Below, piece by piece: positions 1 to 4,932 of a stretch of DNA of 11,242 nt. Positions within the stretch are counted from its first letter, which is position 1, and the number at the start of each line of letters is the position of its first letter. Both the position numbers and the translations under genes were made by a program. Where the stretch lies: assembly GCA_002383425.1 (NCBI GenBank), contig DFYV01000135.1:1-11242 (forward strand), written 5' to 3'. The DNA comes from Bacteroidales bacterium UBA4073 (GTDB taxonomy: Bacteria; Bacteroidota; Bacteroidia; Bacteroidales; Tenuifilaceae). The notes below the pieces were generated by a model. It saw only the letters and a list, made by a program, of their open reading frames with translations, was not told where the DNA came from and did not search any database.

Positions 1-112
1 AAAAAATTATAAAATCGTCATTAAGTACATAGCCATGAACCCGGCGGGTGTAGTTCAATCCCGCCTAAAACGGGACGCTACGCTCAGAGGACTATTTATT
101 ATCGGTAGTTTT
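1..112 (-). repeat. attC-like imperfect hairpin closing cassette 2 (left end missing)
   Basis: The apical stem is GGCGGG (43-48) with CCCGCC (60-65) around an 11-nt loop. Further out, TAGC (30-33) pairs with GCTA (77-80), and the segment 12-19 pairs with 90-97 with one mismatch. A bulged A at 11 follows, then two more pairs at 9-10 with 98-99. The R''-like box is TTATCGGTAG (99-108), 10 nt beyond the stop codon at 122-124, the same placement as in cassette 1. The matching R' box should lie just left of base 1, so the site is incomplete here. The stem is less regular than the one at 2319-2456. Confidence 0.5.
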
Positions 113-121
113 TTTGCAGCA

Positions 122-412
122 TTAGAAAATTAGGTAAGATATTCTTTCAATAATATAACGCCCTCTTAGAATTTCATCAGTTCTATTTTCTAAAAATTCA
201 TCAAATTGAATATCATTTAATTTATCTAAACTTGCTTTAGAATTTTCCCGAAGTTCTTTTTTGAAGAAATCCACATCAAATCTTTCTTTTGTTTTCACCA
301 AATAATAAGAAATTGTGTAAAGCCGTTTGTCATCGTGGGGTTGACCTGATACATTAATATAGGGCAACATAGAACAATAATATTCAATAGCTTTCTTTAA
401 ATCTGGTTTCAT
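122..412 (-). CDS. Hypothetical cytoplasmic protein, cassette 2, last gene
   Basis: This is a 96-residue protein that I do not recognise. It starts at an ATG (410-412), has no signal peptide or membrane segment, and is rich in charged residues. It looks mostly helical, with a Lys/Glu/Asp-rich middle (residues 43-70) and a hydrophobic C-terminus ending YLIF. It is the only one of the four genes in its unit whose product is not predicted to be exported. It lies 21 bp after the stop of the preceding gene, so co-transcription is likely. Its stop codon is followed after about 10 nt by the R''-like box of the attC-like hairpin, marking it as the last gene of the unit. The coding call rests on an intact frame, short spacing and the same orientation as its neighbours. 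No function is assigned. Confidence 0.7.
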   Translation of the reverse strand: MKPDLKKAIEYYCSMLPYINVSGQPHDDKRLYTISYYLVKTKERFDVDFFKKELRENSKASLDKLNDIQFDEFLENRTDEILRGRYIIERISYLIF

Positions 413-433
413 AATATTGAATTTATTTGATTA

Positions 434-895
434 TTAAATTGATAGTTTAGAAATATTATCAAATCTGTTAGTAGTTTTCTTTGATGGGTCATATAAATCA
501 ACGCGATAAGTATTACTGCCTGTAAACTTCCAAATGTAAACAACAACTTTATCTACAACTCTACCCATAAGCAAGATATTACCATTGAAAACTTTAATGT
601 GTGCCTTGGAGTTTTGTTCATAATATGAGTTCATTAAACTGTTTAGAGAAATTTCTAAAAATTCTGAATCAGAATAGTTGTTTTCTCTTAATTCCCAAAG
701 TATTCTGCCACCTAAAAATTGGTCTTGGTATTCGTTAATTTGAATTGTTAGCAAATTCTTTTTGTTTTCTACTCTATTGATTGAAGGATTATTCTCACTA
801 ATAAACTCAAACTTTGTAGATAAATAGTTACCATTCTGACTAAAAGCATTAAAGCAGAATAGGACAAATATTAGCGAAGTTTTTAGAGTTTTCAT
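434..895 (-). CDS. Hypothetical secreted or periplasmic protein, cassette 2
   Basis: This is a 153-residue protein of unknown family. The N-terminus is a clear Sec signal peptide: Lys-2 and Lys-5, a hydrophobic core (residues 7-16), then NAFSQ, which suggests signal peptidase I cleavage near residue 19, a common pattern in Bacteroidota exported proteins. The mature part (about 130 residues) alternates hydrophobic and polar residues in short strands, for example HIKVFNGNILLMGRVVDKVV around residues 98-117 and VVVYIWKF just after, suggesting a small beta-rich fold. There are no cysteines after the signal peptide and no visible catalytic motif. It lies 50 bp after the lipoprotein gene stop and 21 bp before the next gene. 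The start is the first ATG of the frame, and the signal peptide begins there, which supports it. Confidence 0.75.
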   Translation of the reverse strand: MKTLKTSLIFVLFCFNAFSQNGNYLSTKFEFISENNPSINRVENKKNLLTIQINEYQDQFLGGRILWELRENNYSDSEFLEISLNSLMNSYYEQNSKAHIKVFNGNILLMGRVVDKVVVYIWKFTGSNTYRVDLYDPSKKTTNRFDNISKLSI

Positions 896-945
896 AATTT
901 GGTATTTTTAGAATTAAGATTATTATTGGACGCAAATATTTACTT

Positions 946-1434
946 TTATTCAACTAGTGCTTTAAGGTTATCCACAAATTTTTTAACAACAGATTGGGGG
1001 GAAGCTGCAAAAAATGAATTACCTACATTTTGATTAAAATCAATTACAGTTATAATGTCTTTAGTATAAACATCGACAATTTCAACATTAAAGTAATTAA
1101 AAGTACTGTAGTTAATCCAAACATTGTATTTGACCCTTAGTAGGATTGTTGAAGGATAATAAATGTTAGGATTTTTACCCCGAGTATTTCTTCTTGAGTG
1201 GTTGTTTAATTCGTTTACAGATAGGACATGAAATCCATTTTTTAGAAGTTCATTTCTTAGAATAGCCTCTGCATTCAAATTGTCATAATTACTAATTTGT
1301 ATTACTATTGGTGTTTCCTTTAGTATTTTGTATTCTTTTCTGTGTGACACAATCATTGGTGCACTACAATTAGTTAAAAGAGAAAGACAAGAAAAAAGTA
1401 CCAATAGTAAAATAATCGGTTTAGTCTTATTCAT
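946..1434 (-). CDS. Hypothetical lipoprotein, cassette 2
   Basis: This is a 162-residue protein with an N-terminal lipoprotein signal: Lys-3/Lys-5, a long hydrophobic stretch (7-20), then LLTNC with Cys-23 as the probable lipidated residue. Asn at -1 is unusual, and Cys-16 (LFSC) is an alternative. I chose the ATG at 1434 over an in-frame TTG two codons upstream (1440), because TTG starts are rare here and the signal peptide is complete from the ATG. The body has no motif I recognise. The segment ILRNELLKNGFHVLSVNELN (about residues 59-78) followed by strand-like pieces resembles the helix-then-strand start of small envelope lipoproteins that bind partners, but that is only an impression. It sits between two other exported-protein genes, so a shared envelope role for the unit is plausible. 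Confidence 0.75.
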   Translation of the reverse strand: MNKTKPIILLLVLFSCLSLLTNCSAPMIVSHRKEYKILKETPIVIQISNYDNLNAEAILRNELLKNGFHVLSVNELNNHSRRNTRGKNPNIYYPSTILLRVKYNVWINYSTFNYFNVEIVDVYTKDIITVIDFNQNVGNSFFAASPQSVVKKFVDNLKALVE

Positions 1435-1506
1435 AGCCAAAAGTTTTAAGGTTAATAAAATGAATTATTCTTTATAAAAGTTTGATTTAAAAATGGACTG
1501 ATTAAG

Positions 1507-2238
1507 TTATTTTAACTCTTTTATAAATTTCTCAATGTCTTTAATTGGGTAAATTGCTTTTCTTTCAATTAGAAACCCCCAAATGGTATAAATAGCACTC
1601 CCGTTGTTTCCATCCCAAAATAATCTGAATTCCTGTTTTGGTTTAGTTGAAGCAAAGAGATAACCTGCTTCAGTCGTTTTACCCCAAACTTCTGTAGTAT
1701 CTCTTAGGATAAAATGTTTTTTATACTGGGGTATTCTATTATTAGAATTTATGATTTCTTTTCTATTATTTGTTTCAAAGTTGTCGAGATTGAATTTAAT
1801 ATAGCTATTTTTCTCATCAATACTATTTAACCACTCATTGATAATTATATCACTAGCATATATGTATTTATCATCAGTTTTAAATCTATAATCTATTCTG
1901 CTGCTTGAAAACGCTTTATCCGATTCAGTTTTAAATTTTAATTCTAAAACATAATTAATATCAAAGGGACCATATTTTCCGCAAGCACTTAAAACTTTTT
2001 TTGTGTATTTTTTTTCAAAAATAAATTCACCTTTGTAAGAAATATTATCAAAAGTGTAGGGAGGTACTTCTGAGAGTAAGCTAAACCCGAATGATTTCAT
2101 TTTTGCCTTAACTATTTCATATTGCCCATCAAAATATAATTTGTAAATCTCAATAAACTCGTAAGGGGGCATAGTATAACTATTTGTTTTACTGAGAACT
2201 GACAGCAATATAATAACTGCTAATATTTTTGCTTTCAT
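1507..2238 (-). CDS. Hypothetical exported protein, first gene of cassette 2
   Basis: This is a 243-residue protein of no family I recognise. Residues 1-20 form a signal peptide (Lys-2 and Lys-4, hydrophobic core AVIILLSVL, possible cleavage after TNS at residue 20). The mature protein is rich in Lys, Asn, Ile, Tyr and Phe, with many alternating beta-strand-like pieces. It also has a tryptophan-containing C-terminal section (FRLFWDGNNGSAIYTIWGFL, near residues 204-223) and a helical tail. It has one cysteine (about residue 86), so no disulfide is obvious. It starts 85 bp inside the cassette boundary at 2323, making it the promoter-proximal gene of the unit. The ATG at 2236-2238 opens the signal peptide directly, which supports the start. 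Confidence 0.75.
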   Translation of the reverse strand: MKAKILAVIILLSVLSKTNSYTMPPYEFIEIYKLYFDGQYEIVKAKMKSFGFSLLSEVPPYTFDNISYKGEFIFEKKYTKKVLSACGKYGPFDINYVLELKFKTESDKAFSSSRIDYRFKTDDKYIYASDIIINEWLNSIDEKNSYIKFNLDNFETNNRKEIINSNNRIPQYKKHFILRDTTEVWGKTTEAGYLFASTKPKQEFRLFWDGNNGSAIYTIWGFLIERKAIYPIKDIEKFIKELK

Positions 2239-2318
2239 ATTATTCTTTTTAGTGTGATATGATAAATCTGTTTTCTAAGCGTATTATTTATTTCGTCGTC
2301 ATTTTTTTTAAAATTACC

Positions 2319-2456
2319 GCTAACGGATGGCAATAAGAAACGTAGGACATTTCAAAGCACCTATCTATCAGGTTACCAAACCGTTTTATTAAATGTTATG
2401 TTTCTAAAATTTACCACTTTCTGCCCTATGTTTTTTATTGCATGTTGTGTGTAGCC
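2319..2456 (-). repeat. attC-like recombination site closing cassette 1
   Basis: This is a 138-bp imperfect inverted repeat. CAATAAGAAACGTAGGAC (2331-2348) faces GCCCTATGTTTTTTATTG (2423-2440): 15 of 18 positions pair Watson-Crick, two more are G.T wobbles on the plus strand, and one is a mismatch. Outside it, ATG (2327-2329) pairs with CAT (2441-2443), leaving G2330 extrahelical. The outer box GTTGTGTGTAGCC (2444-2456) matches its immediate partner GCTAAC (2319-2324) only through GCTA. It is, however, complementary to the cassette start GGTTACACACAAC (3346-3358) over 12 of 13 bases, and the thirteenth is a G.T on the plus strand. This is how an integron R'' box relates to an R' box rebuilt on circularisation. 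The crossover core AA^C (2322-2324) reads G^TT on the minus strand. Confidence 0.75.
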
Positions 2457-3357
2457 ATTCCTTTTTTATGGTTTCAACCAATCACTTGCTGGTTTAACAA
2501 TAAGTCTGGCATTTGTATAAGCCATTGGTAACTCTAAGCACGTTGTAGCAATATATGTTTTTTCTTGCTCTTCTTGCATCTCAATTGTTTCATTCGTACT
2601 TTCATCAACTGTAGCTTTTTTAACTTTGTCAACCACAAGAGCTAAAGTATCACTTATTCCATTACGTTCAATAGTAAGTGGTAGTAATAACTGAATTCTA
2701 TTACCTCTTTGTTCATCAAACCTGAATTGTGGAATTGCAATTTTATAATTGTTTCGTACCATTTTCTCAATTTCAGGTACGGCTCCCATCAAAGTTTGTC
2801 TTATTTCTTTTTCAGTCATTGAACCTAACTTTCTAATCCATCTGTCTTTGTTTTCTCTTATTATATGATCATACCTTGTAATCAATGTCCGATTAGGGTC
2901 ATAGAGTAAATCAGCTGGATTTTCGAAATAATTTGCTGTTTTAGGTAGGTCATGTCCAAAGTTTGTTGAGATTGCATCTTCACTTTCTTTGAAAAATCCT
3001 TTTAAAAAATATTTACTTCTTGTTTTATGTTTTTCGAAAAAAGCATATATGTCTTCCAGATACTCTGTCACCAATCCTGTATTAAAAGATGCAAATTTCT
3101 TATCATTTGTGTATTTTATTTTATCCTCCAAGTTTAATTTTTGGAATGTGTATTCAACATATCTTCTTAAAATCGCATATGGTCTATTGTCATAATAACT
3201 ATGTTCCTGAGAAAAAGTCCATGGGTCGTTATCCTTAGCTGCTTTTTCTGCTAATTTCTCCAATCTATCTTCATAATTGGTGATGTCTGCAAAGTCAAAA
3301 AGTGTCATATTCTTGTTTTTTAATGTTTGTAATTCTGTTTTTTATGGTTACACACAA
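2324..3357 (-). mobile_element. Integron-like gene cassette 1 (single gene)
   Basis: This 1034-bp unit lies between two G^TT cores on the minus strand, G3358^TT and G2324^TT. It opens with TTGTGTGTAACC, has a 37-bp leader, one gene (3308 to 2466) and then the attC-like hairpin. The box 9 nt after the gene's stop is complementary to the opening bases, so excision as a circle would create a nearly perfect R''/R' stem. The layout of short leader, one codirectional gene and hairpin site is that of an integron cassette. It sits first in the array, next to the attI-like region, the position of the most recently captured cassette in known integrons. Excision itself has not been observed. Confidence 0.7.
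2466..3308 (-). CDS. DUF3825-like protein, cargo of cassette 1
   Basis: This is a 280-residue soluble protein with no signal peptide or membrane helix. From memory of the family it resembles DUF3825. The signs are FASFNTGL (about 72-79) followed by an acidic/aromatic stretch (EYLEDIYAFFEKH), LPKTANYFENPADLLYD (121-137), a mid-protein IPQFRF then a LLLPLTI strand, and the C-terminal signature MAYTNARLIVKPASDWL (262-278). To my knowledge the family has no established biochemical activity, so none is assigned. Length and end-to-end motif order suggest an intact gene. The ATG at 3308 is 38 bp inside the unit boundary, and no Shine-Dalgarno sequence is present, as is normal in Bacteroidota. It is the only gene of the unit and would be transcribed from the promoter candidate at 3432-3463. 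Confidence 0.8.
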   Translation of the reverse strand: MTLFDFADITNYEDRLEKLAEKAAKDNDPWTFSQEHSYYDNRPYAILRRYVEYTFQKLNLEDKIKYTNDKKFASFNTGLVTEYLEDIYAFFEKHKTRSKYFLKGFFKESEDAISTNFGHDLPKTANYFENPADLLYDPNRTLITRYDHIIRENKDRWIRKLGSMTEKEIRQTLMGAVPEIEKMVRNNYKIAIPQFRFDEQRGNRIQLLLPLTIERNGISDTLALVVDKVKKATVDESTNETIEMQEEQEKTYIATTCLELPMAYTNARLIVKPASDWLKP

Positions 3358-3368
3358 CTCGTTTATAT

Positions 3369-3385
3369 ATATGACAAAATCATAC
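3369..3385 (-). promoter_or_regulatory. Palindromic repeat copy B (possible integrase or regulator binding site)
   Basis: The minus strand reads GTATGATTTTGTCATAT, with TATGA/TCATA dyad arms. It matches copy A at 3412-3428 in 15 of 17 bases, and similarity continues a few bases to one side. It lies 11 bp from the putative crossover at 3358. Confidence 0.5.
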
Positions 3386-3411
3386 ATATACATCCATTTT
3401 GGGATATTATT

Positions 3412-3428
3412 GTATGATAAAATCATAC
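3412..3428 (-). promoter_or_regulatory. Palindromic repeat copy A (possible integrase or regulator binding site)
   Basis: The minus strand reads GTATGATTTTATCATAC, a perfect 7-bp inverted repeat around 3 nt. It is a direct repeat of copy B with a start-to-start distance of 43 bp, close to four helical turns, so both would face the same side of the DNA. Accessory direct repeats that bind the integrase are known at attI1. An operator controlling the cassette promoter is the main alternative. Confidence 0.5.
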
Positions 3429-3431
3429 GTG

Positions 3432-3463
3432 TAAATATAATTCTATTTCTACAAATCATCAAA
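3432..3463 (-). promoter_or_regulatory. Candidate cassette promoter (Pc-like), Bacteroidota type
   Basis: The minus strand has TTTG (3463-3460), 20 nt, then TATATTTA (3439-3432). This matches the Bacteroidota TTTG-N19-21-TAnnTTTG pattern except for the last base. The -33 box overlaps the recombinase stop codon. Transcription would start near 3425 and read through the palindromic repeats, the junction and the cassettes. Confidence 0.4.
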
Positions 3464-4601
3464 TGGAGAACGTATTTTTTTTTAAACTATTGTCTGTTAC
3501 ATGAGTGTAAATCTCTGTGGTTTTTGAACTTTTATGTCCTAGTAATTCCTGAATGTACCGTAAGTCGGTACCTGATTCCAATAGGTGCGTTGCGTATGAG
3601 TGTCGCAGCCAATGTAAAGTTGAATTTTTGCCTATTCTTTCTCTCCGAACAGCTTGCTTGAATACACTCTGTAAACTTTGCTCACTATATTGCTCTCCAG
3701 GGTTTTGCCCCTCAAATAACCATACCTTTGGTTTATAGGTTTTATAGTATTCCCTTAACACGTTTATGATCTTTTCCGATATAGGAACAACCCTGTCCTT
3801 ATTCCCTTTTGCTTGTCTTATAACAAGTAGATTTCTTTTACTGTCAATATCAGTGGGTTTTAGGTTAATAAACTCACTGCGCCTTAGACCACAAGCATAG
3901 ATTAGACTTAACATCGCCCGGTGCTTGATATTGGTGGGTGAGGTTATAATCTGTTTTACCTCCTCTCTACTTAGCACATTGGGTAGTTTATGCTCCCTGC
4001 GTGGACGTTCAACTTTGCTAAAATCAAATTCAATGCTATGTATTGTTCTGAAATATAGCTTAATGGCATTGATAACCTGATTCTGGAAAGAGCAGGAGAT
4101 TCTTTTTTTTGTGATCAGATAATTGCTAAACCTAATCAAATCATGATTGGTAACCTCACTAGCGTGTTTATCAACAAATATAAGAAAAATCTTAAGTCCA
4201 CCAAGATATGACCTAATGGTATTCTCACTATACCTGCGGTACAACAGGTATTCCTCAAACCCCTTTAGGCAATCTTTTAAGTAGGTAGTCTCTTTAGATT
4301 TATTGCAGTTCTGTACTTTTGATGATTTAAACGTTTGGGTTGATATTAGAGGCTTAATAGGTTTATTATGGTTGGTATTAAAAATTACAAATGGATCAAT
4401 ATATGCCTTCCCTTCAAATGCTTTAAGAAGCAACTTCAGGTTTTCTGGTTTATTGCCAATATGCCAGGCCTTAAGTGTTTGACTCCACCTGCAATCCGGG
4501 ATAGAGCGGGCTGCACCAATCAGTTCACTATTAAAGTCAAACCTAAGCATCAATCGATCCTCTCCCTTGTGTTCTACCTGCTGAACATTAACAGTATCCA
4601 T
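3459..4601 (-). CDS. Tyrosine recombinase/integrase of the cassette array (non-IntI, Xer-like)
   Basis: This is a 380-residue site-specific recombinase with three parts. Residues 1-70 form an unusual N-terminal extension with conserved-looking tryptophans (CRWSQTLKAWHI, 37-48). Residues 105-200 are a SAM-like core-binding domain (YSENTIRSYLGGLKIFL). Residues 208-375 are the catalytic domain. All catalytic residues are visible: Arg-240 (CGLRRSE), Lys-265 (AKGNKDR), His-330/Arg-333 (LHWLRHSY), His-356 (LLGHKSS) and Tyr-365 (TTEIYTH). Between the lysine and HxxR motifs it has XerD-like spacing, so the extra helix insert characteristic of IntI seems absent. It is read away from alaS and toward the cassettes, ending about 100 bp before the attI-like junction. 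The ATG at 4601 gives a complete N-terminal extension. It is intact and probably active. Whether it acts on the neighbouring hairpin sites is inference. Confidence 0.9.
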   Translation of the reverse strand: MDTVNVQQVEHKGEDRLMLRFDFNSELIGAARSIPDCRWSQTLKAWHIGNKPENLKLLLKAFEGKAYIDPFVIFNTNHNKPIKPLISTQTFKSSKVQNCNKSKETTYLKDCLKGFEEYLLYRRYSENTIRSYLGGLKIFLIFVDKHASEVTNHDLIRFSNYLITKKRISCSFQNQVINAIKLYFRTIHSIEFDFSKVERPRREHKLPNVLSREEVKQIITSPTNIKHRAMLSLIYACGLRRSEFINLKPTDIDSKRNLLVIRQAKGNKDRVVPISEKIINVLREYYKTYKPKVWLFEGQNPGEQYSEQSLQSVFKQAVRRERIGKNSTLHWLRHSYATHLLESGTDLRYIQELLGHKSSKTTEIYTHVTDNSLKKNTFSI

Positions 4602-4667
4602 AGCAATTTTTAGGTGGGTACTAAAAATTCATTTTTTTATCAATTTCGTTTCAAAATACCATAGAAC

Positions 4668-4676
4668 CCGCTAACG
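4668..4676 (-). repeat. Isolated core-like box CGTTAGCGG upstream of the recombinase
   Basis: This is the same 9 bases, in the same orientation, as the core at 2317-2325 that joins cassette 1 to cassette 2. No matching R''-like complement follows the recombinase gene, so the recombinase is probably not itself in an attC cassette. The box may be a secondary or ancestral attachment site, or a chance match: a related 8-mer also occurs at 8660. Confidence 0.25.
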
Positions 4677-4693
4677 ATTTTCTCAAATCATTA

Positions 4694-4701
4694 CAAAAAT
4701 A
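4694..4701 (-). promoter_or_regulatory. Possible -7 element for the recombinase gene
   Basis: The minus strand reads TATTTTTG, a full match to TAnnTTTG, 93 bp before the start codon. No TTTG box lies at the expected 19-21 nt upstream, so this is weak. Transcription would start just before the GTTAGCGG box. Confidence 0.2.
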
Positions 4702-4871
4702 AAATTATTAACCTTTAACGAAAAATACAACATTTTAATATTTTTAACATTAAGAATAAGCCCCCTATCCATATATCTGTCTGATTATCAGTTATTTAAA
4801 ATTCTATAAATTTGCGTGAATAATGTGTAAAAACCATGCCCTGTTGAAAATCGAATGGTAAAGGTCTCTTA

Positions 4872-4899
4872 TGCCTATTGCCTTATGCCTAATATGCCT
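4872..4899 (+). repeat. Short TGCCT tandem repeat
   Basis: TGCCT occurs four times, starting at 4872, 4879, 4886 and 4895, a 7-bp period that slips to 9 bp at the end. It lies 34 bp beyond the alaS stop codon. It is probably a small simple repeat with no known role. Confidence 0.4.
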
Positions 4900-4902
4900 T
4901 TC

Positions 4903-4926
4903 GCCCATGAACTTTTTAAACTGGGC
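4903..4926 (-). terminator. Weak hairpin after alaS
   Basis: GCCCA (4903-4907) pairs with TGGGC (4922-4926) around 14 nt, starting 6 bp after the alaS stop. There is no U-tract on the minus strand, so intrinsic termination is doubtful. Confidence 0.2.
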
Positions 4927-4932
4927 TCATTG

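Larger units (their letters stand above)
1..2323 (-). mobile_element. Integron-like gene cassette 2 (multigene, truncated by window edge)
   Basis: The unit is read on the minus strand. It begins at the TT after the G^TT core at 2324 and runs through four codirectional genes (starts at 2238, 1434, 895 and 412) to an attC-like hairpin at the left edge. No repeat-like hairpin was found in the three short gaps between the genes (about 20, 50 and 70 bp), so the four genes appear to belong to one unit. The unit's first 14 bases (plus 2310-2323) are complementary to bases 99-112, just after the last stop codon, with 12 Watson-Crick pairs, one G.T and one mismatch. That is what a circularised cassette with a rebuilt R''/R' site would require. 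The unit would be at least 2.3 kb, longer than the usual single-gene cassette. Mobility is inferred. Confidence 0.55.
3346..3428 (-). other. attI-like region between recombinase and first cassette
   Basis: On the minus strand this holds two palindromic repeats followed by the junction G3358^TTGTGTGTAACC. No box complementary to the sequence upstream of the junction is present, so unlike the cassette ends it does not form an R''/R' hairpin. That is what distinguishes a primary attI site from an attC site. It lies directly after the recombinase gene and before the first cassette. The recombinase therefore points toward the array, the reverse of class 1 integrons but, as I recall, similar to the inverted arrangement in Treponema denticola. 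Assignment as attI is inference from position and structure. Confidence 0.5.
4602..4932. other. AT-rich 331-bp gap between alaS and the recombinase gene
   Basis: No gene is supported here. Next to alaS it holds a small hairpin (4903-4926) and a short TGCCT tandem repeat (4872-4899). Next to the recombinase it holds a possible -7 promoter element (4694-4701) and a GTTAGCGG box (4668-4676). The rest is featureless AT-rich DNA, and it contains the boundary between the housekeeping chromosome and the accessory array. Confidence 0.6.

Noticed and set aside
1435..1440. TTG start two codons upstream for the lipoprotein gene
   Set aside because: The ATG at 1434 gives a complete lipoprotein signal, and TTG starts are rare in this phylum.
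413..1506. Extra attC-like hairpins in the gaps 413-433, 896-945 and 1435-1506
   Set aside because: The gaps are short and AT-rich, with no G^TT core paired with a complement, so no further cassette boundaries were called.
1..3458. CRISPR array
   Set aside because: No regularly spaced identical repeats. The repeats seen are inverted and sit at gene-unit ends.
3459..4601. Phage or integrative-conjugative-element integrase
   Set aside because: No phage or conjugation genes and no tRNA attachment site are in the window. The neighbours fit cassettes better, although sequence outside the window could change this.
2989..4613. Plus-strand open frames opposite the recombinase and the DUF3825-like gene
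   Set aside because: They have low-complexity, Phe/Leu/Tyr-rich translations with no start context, antisense to well-supported genes.
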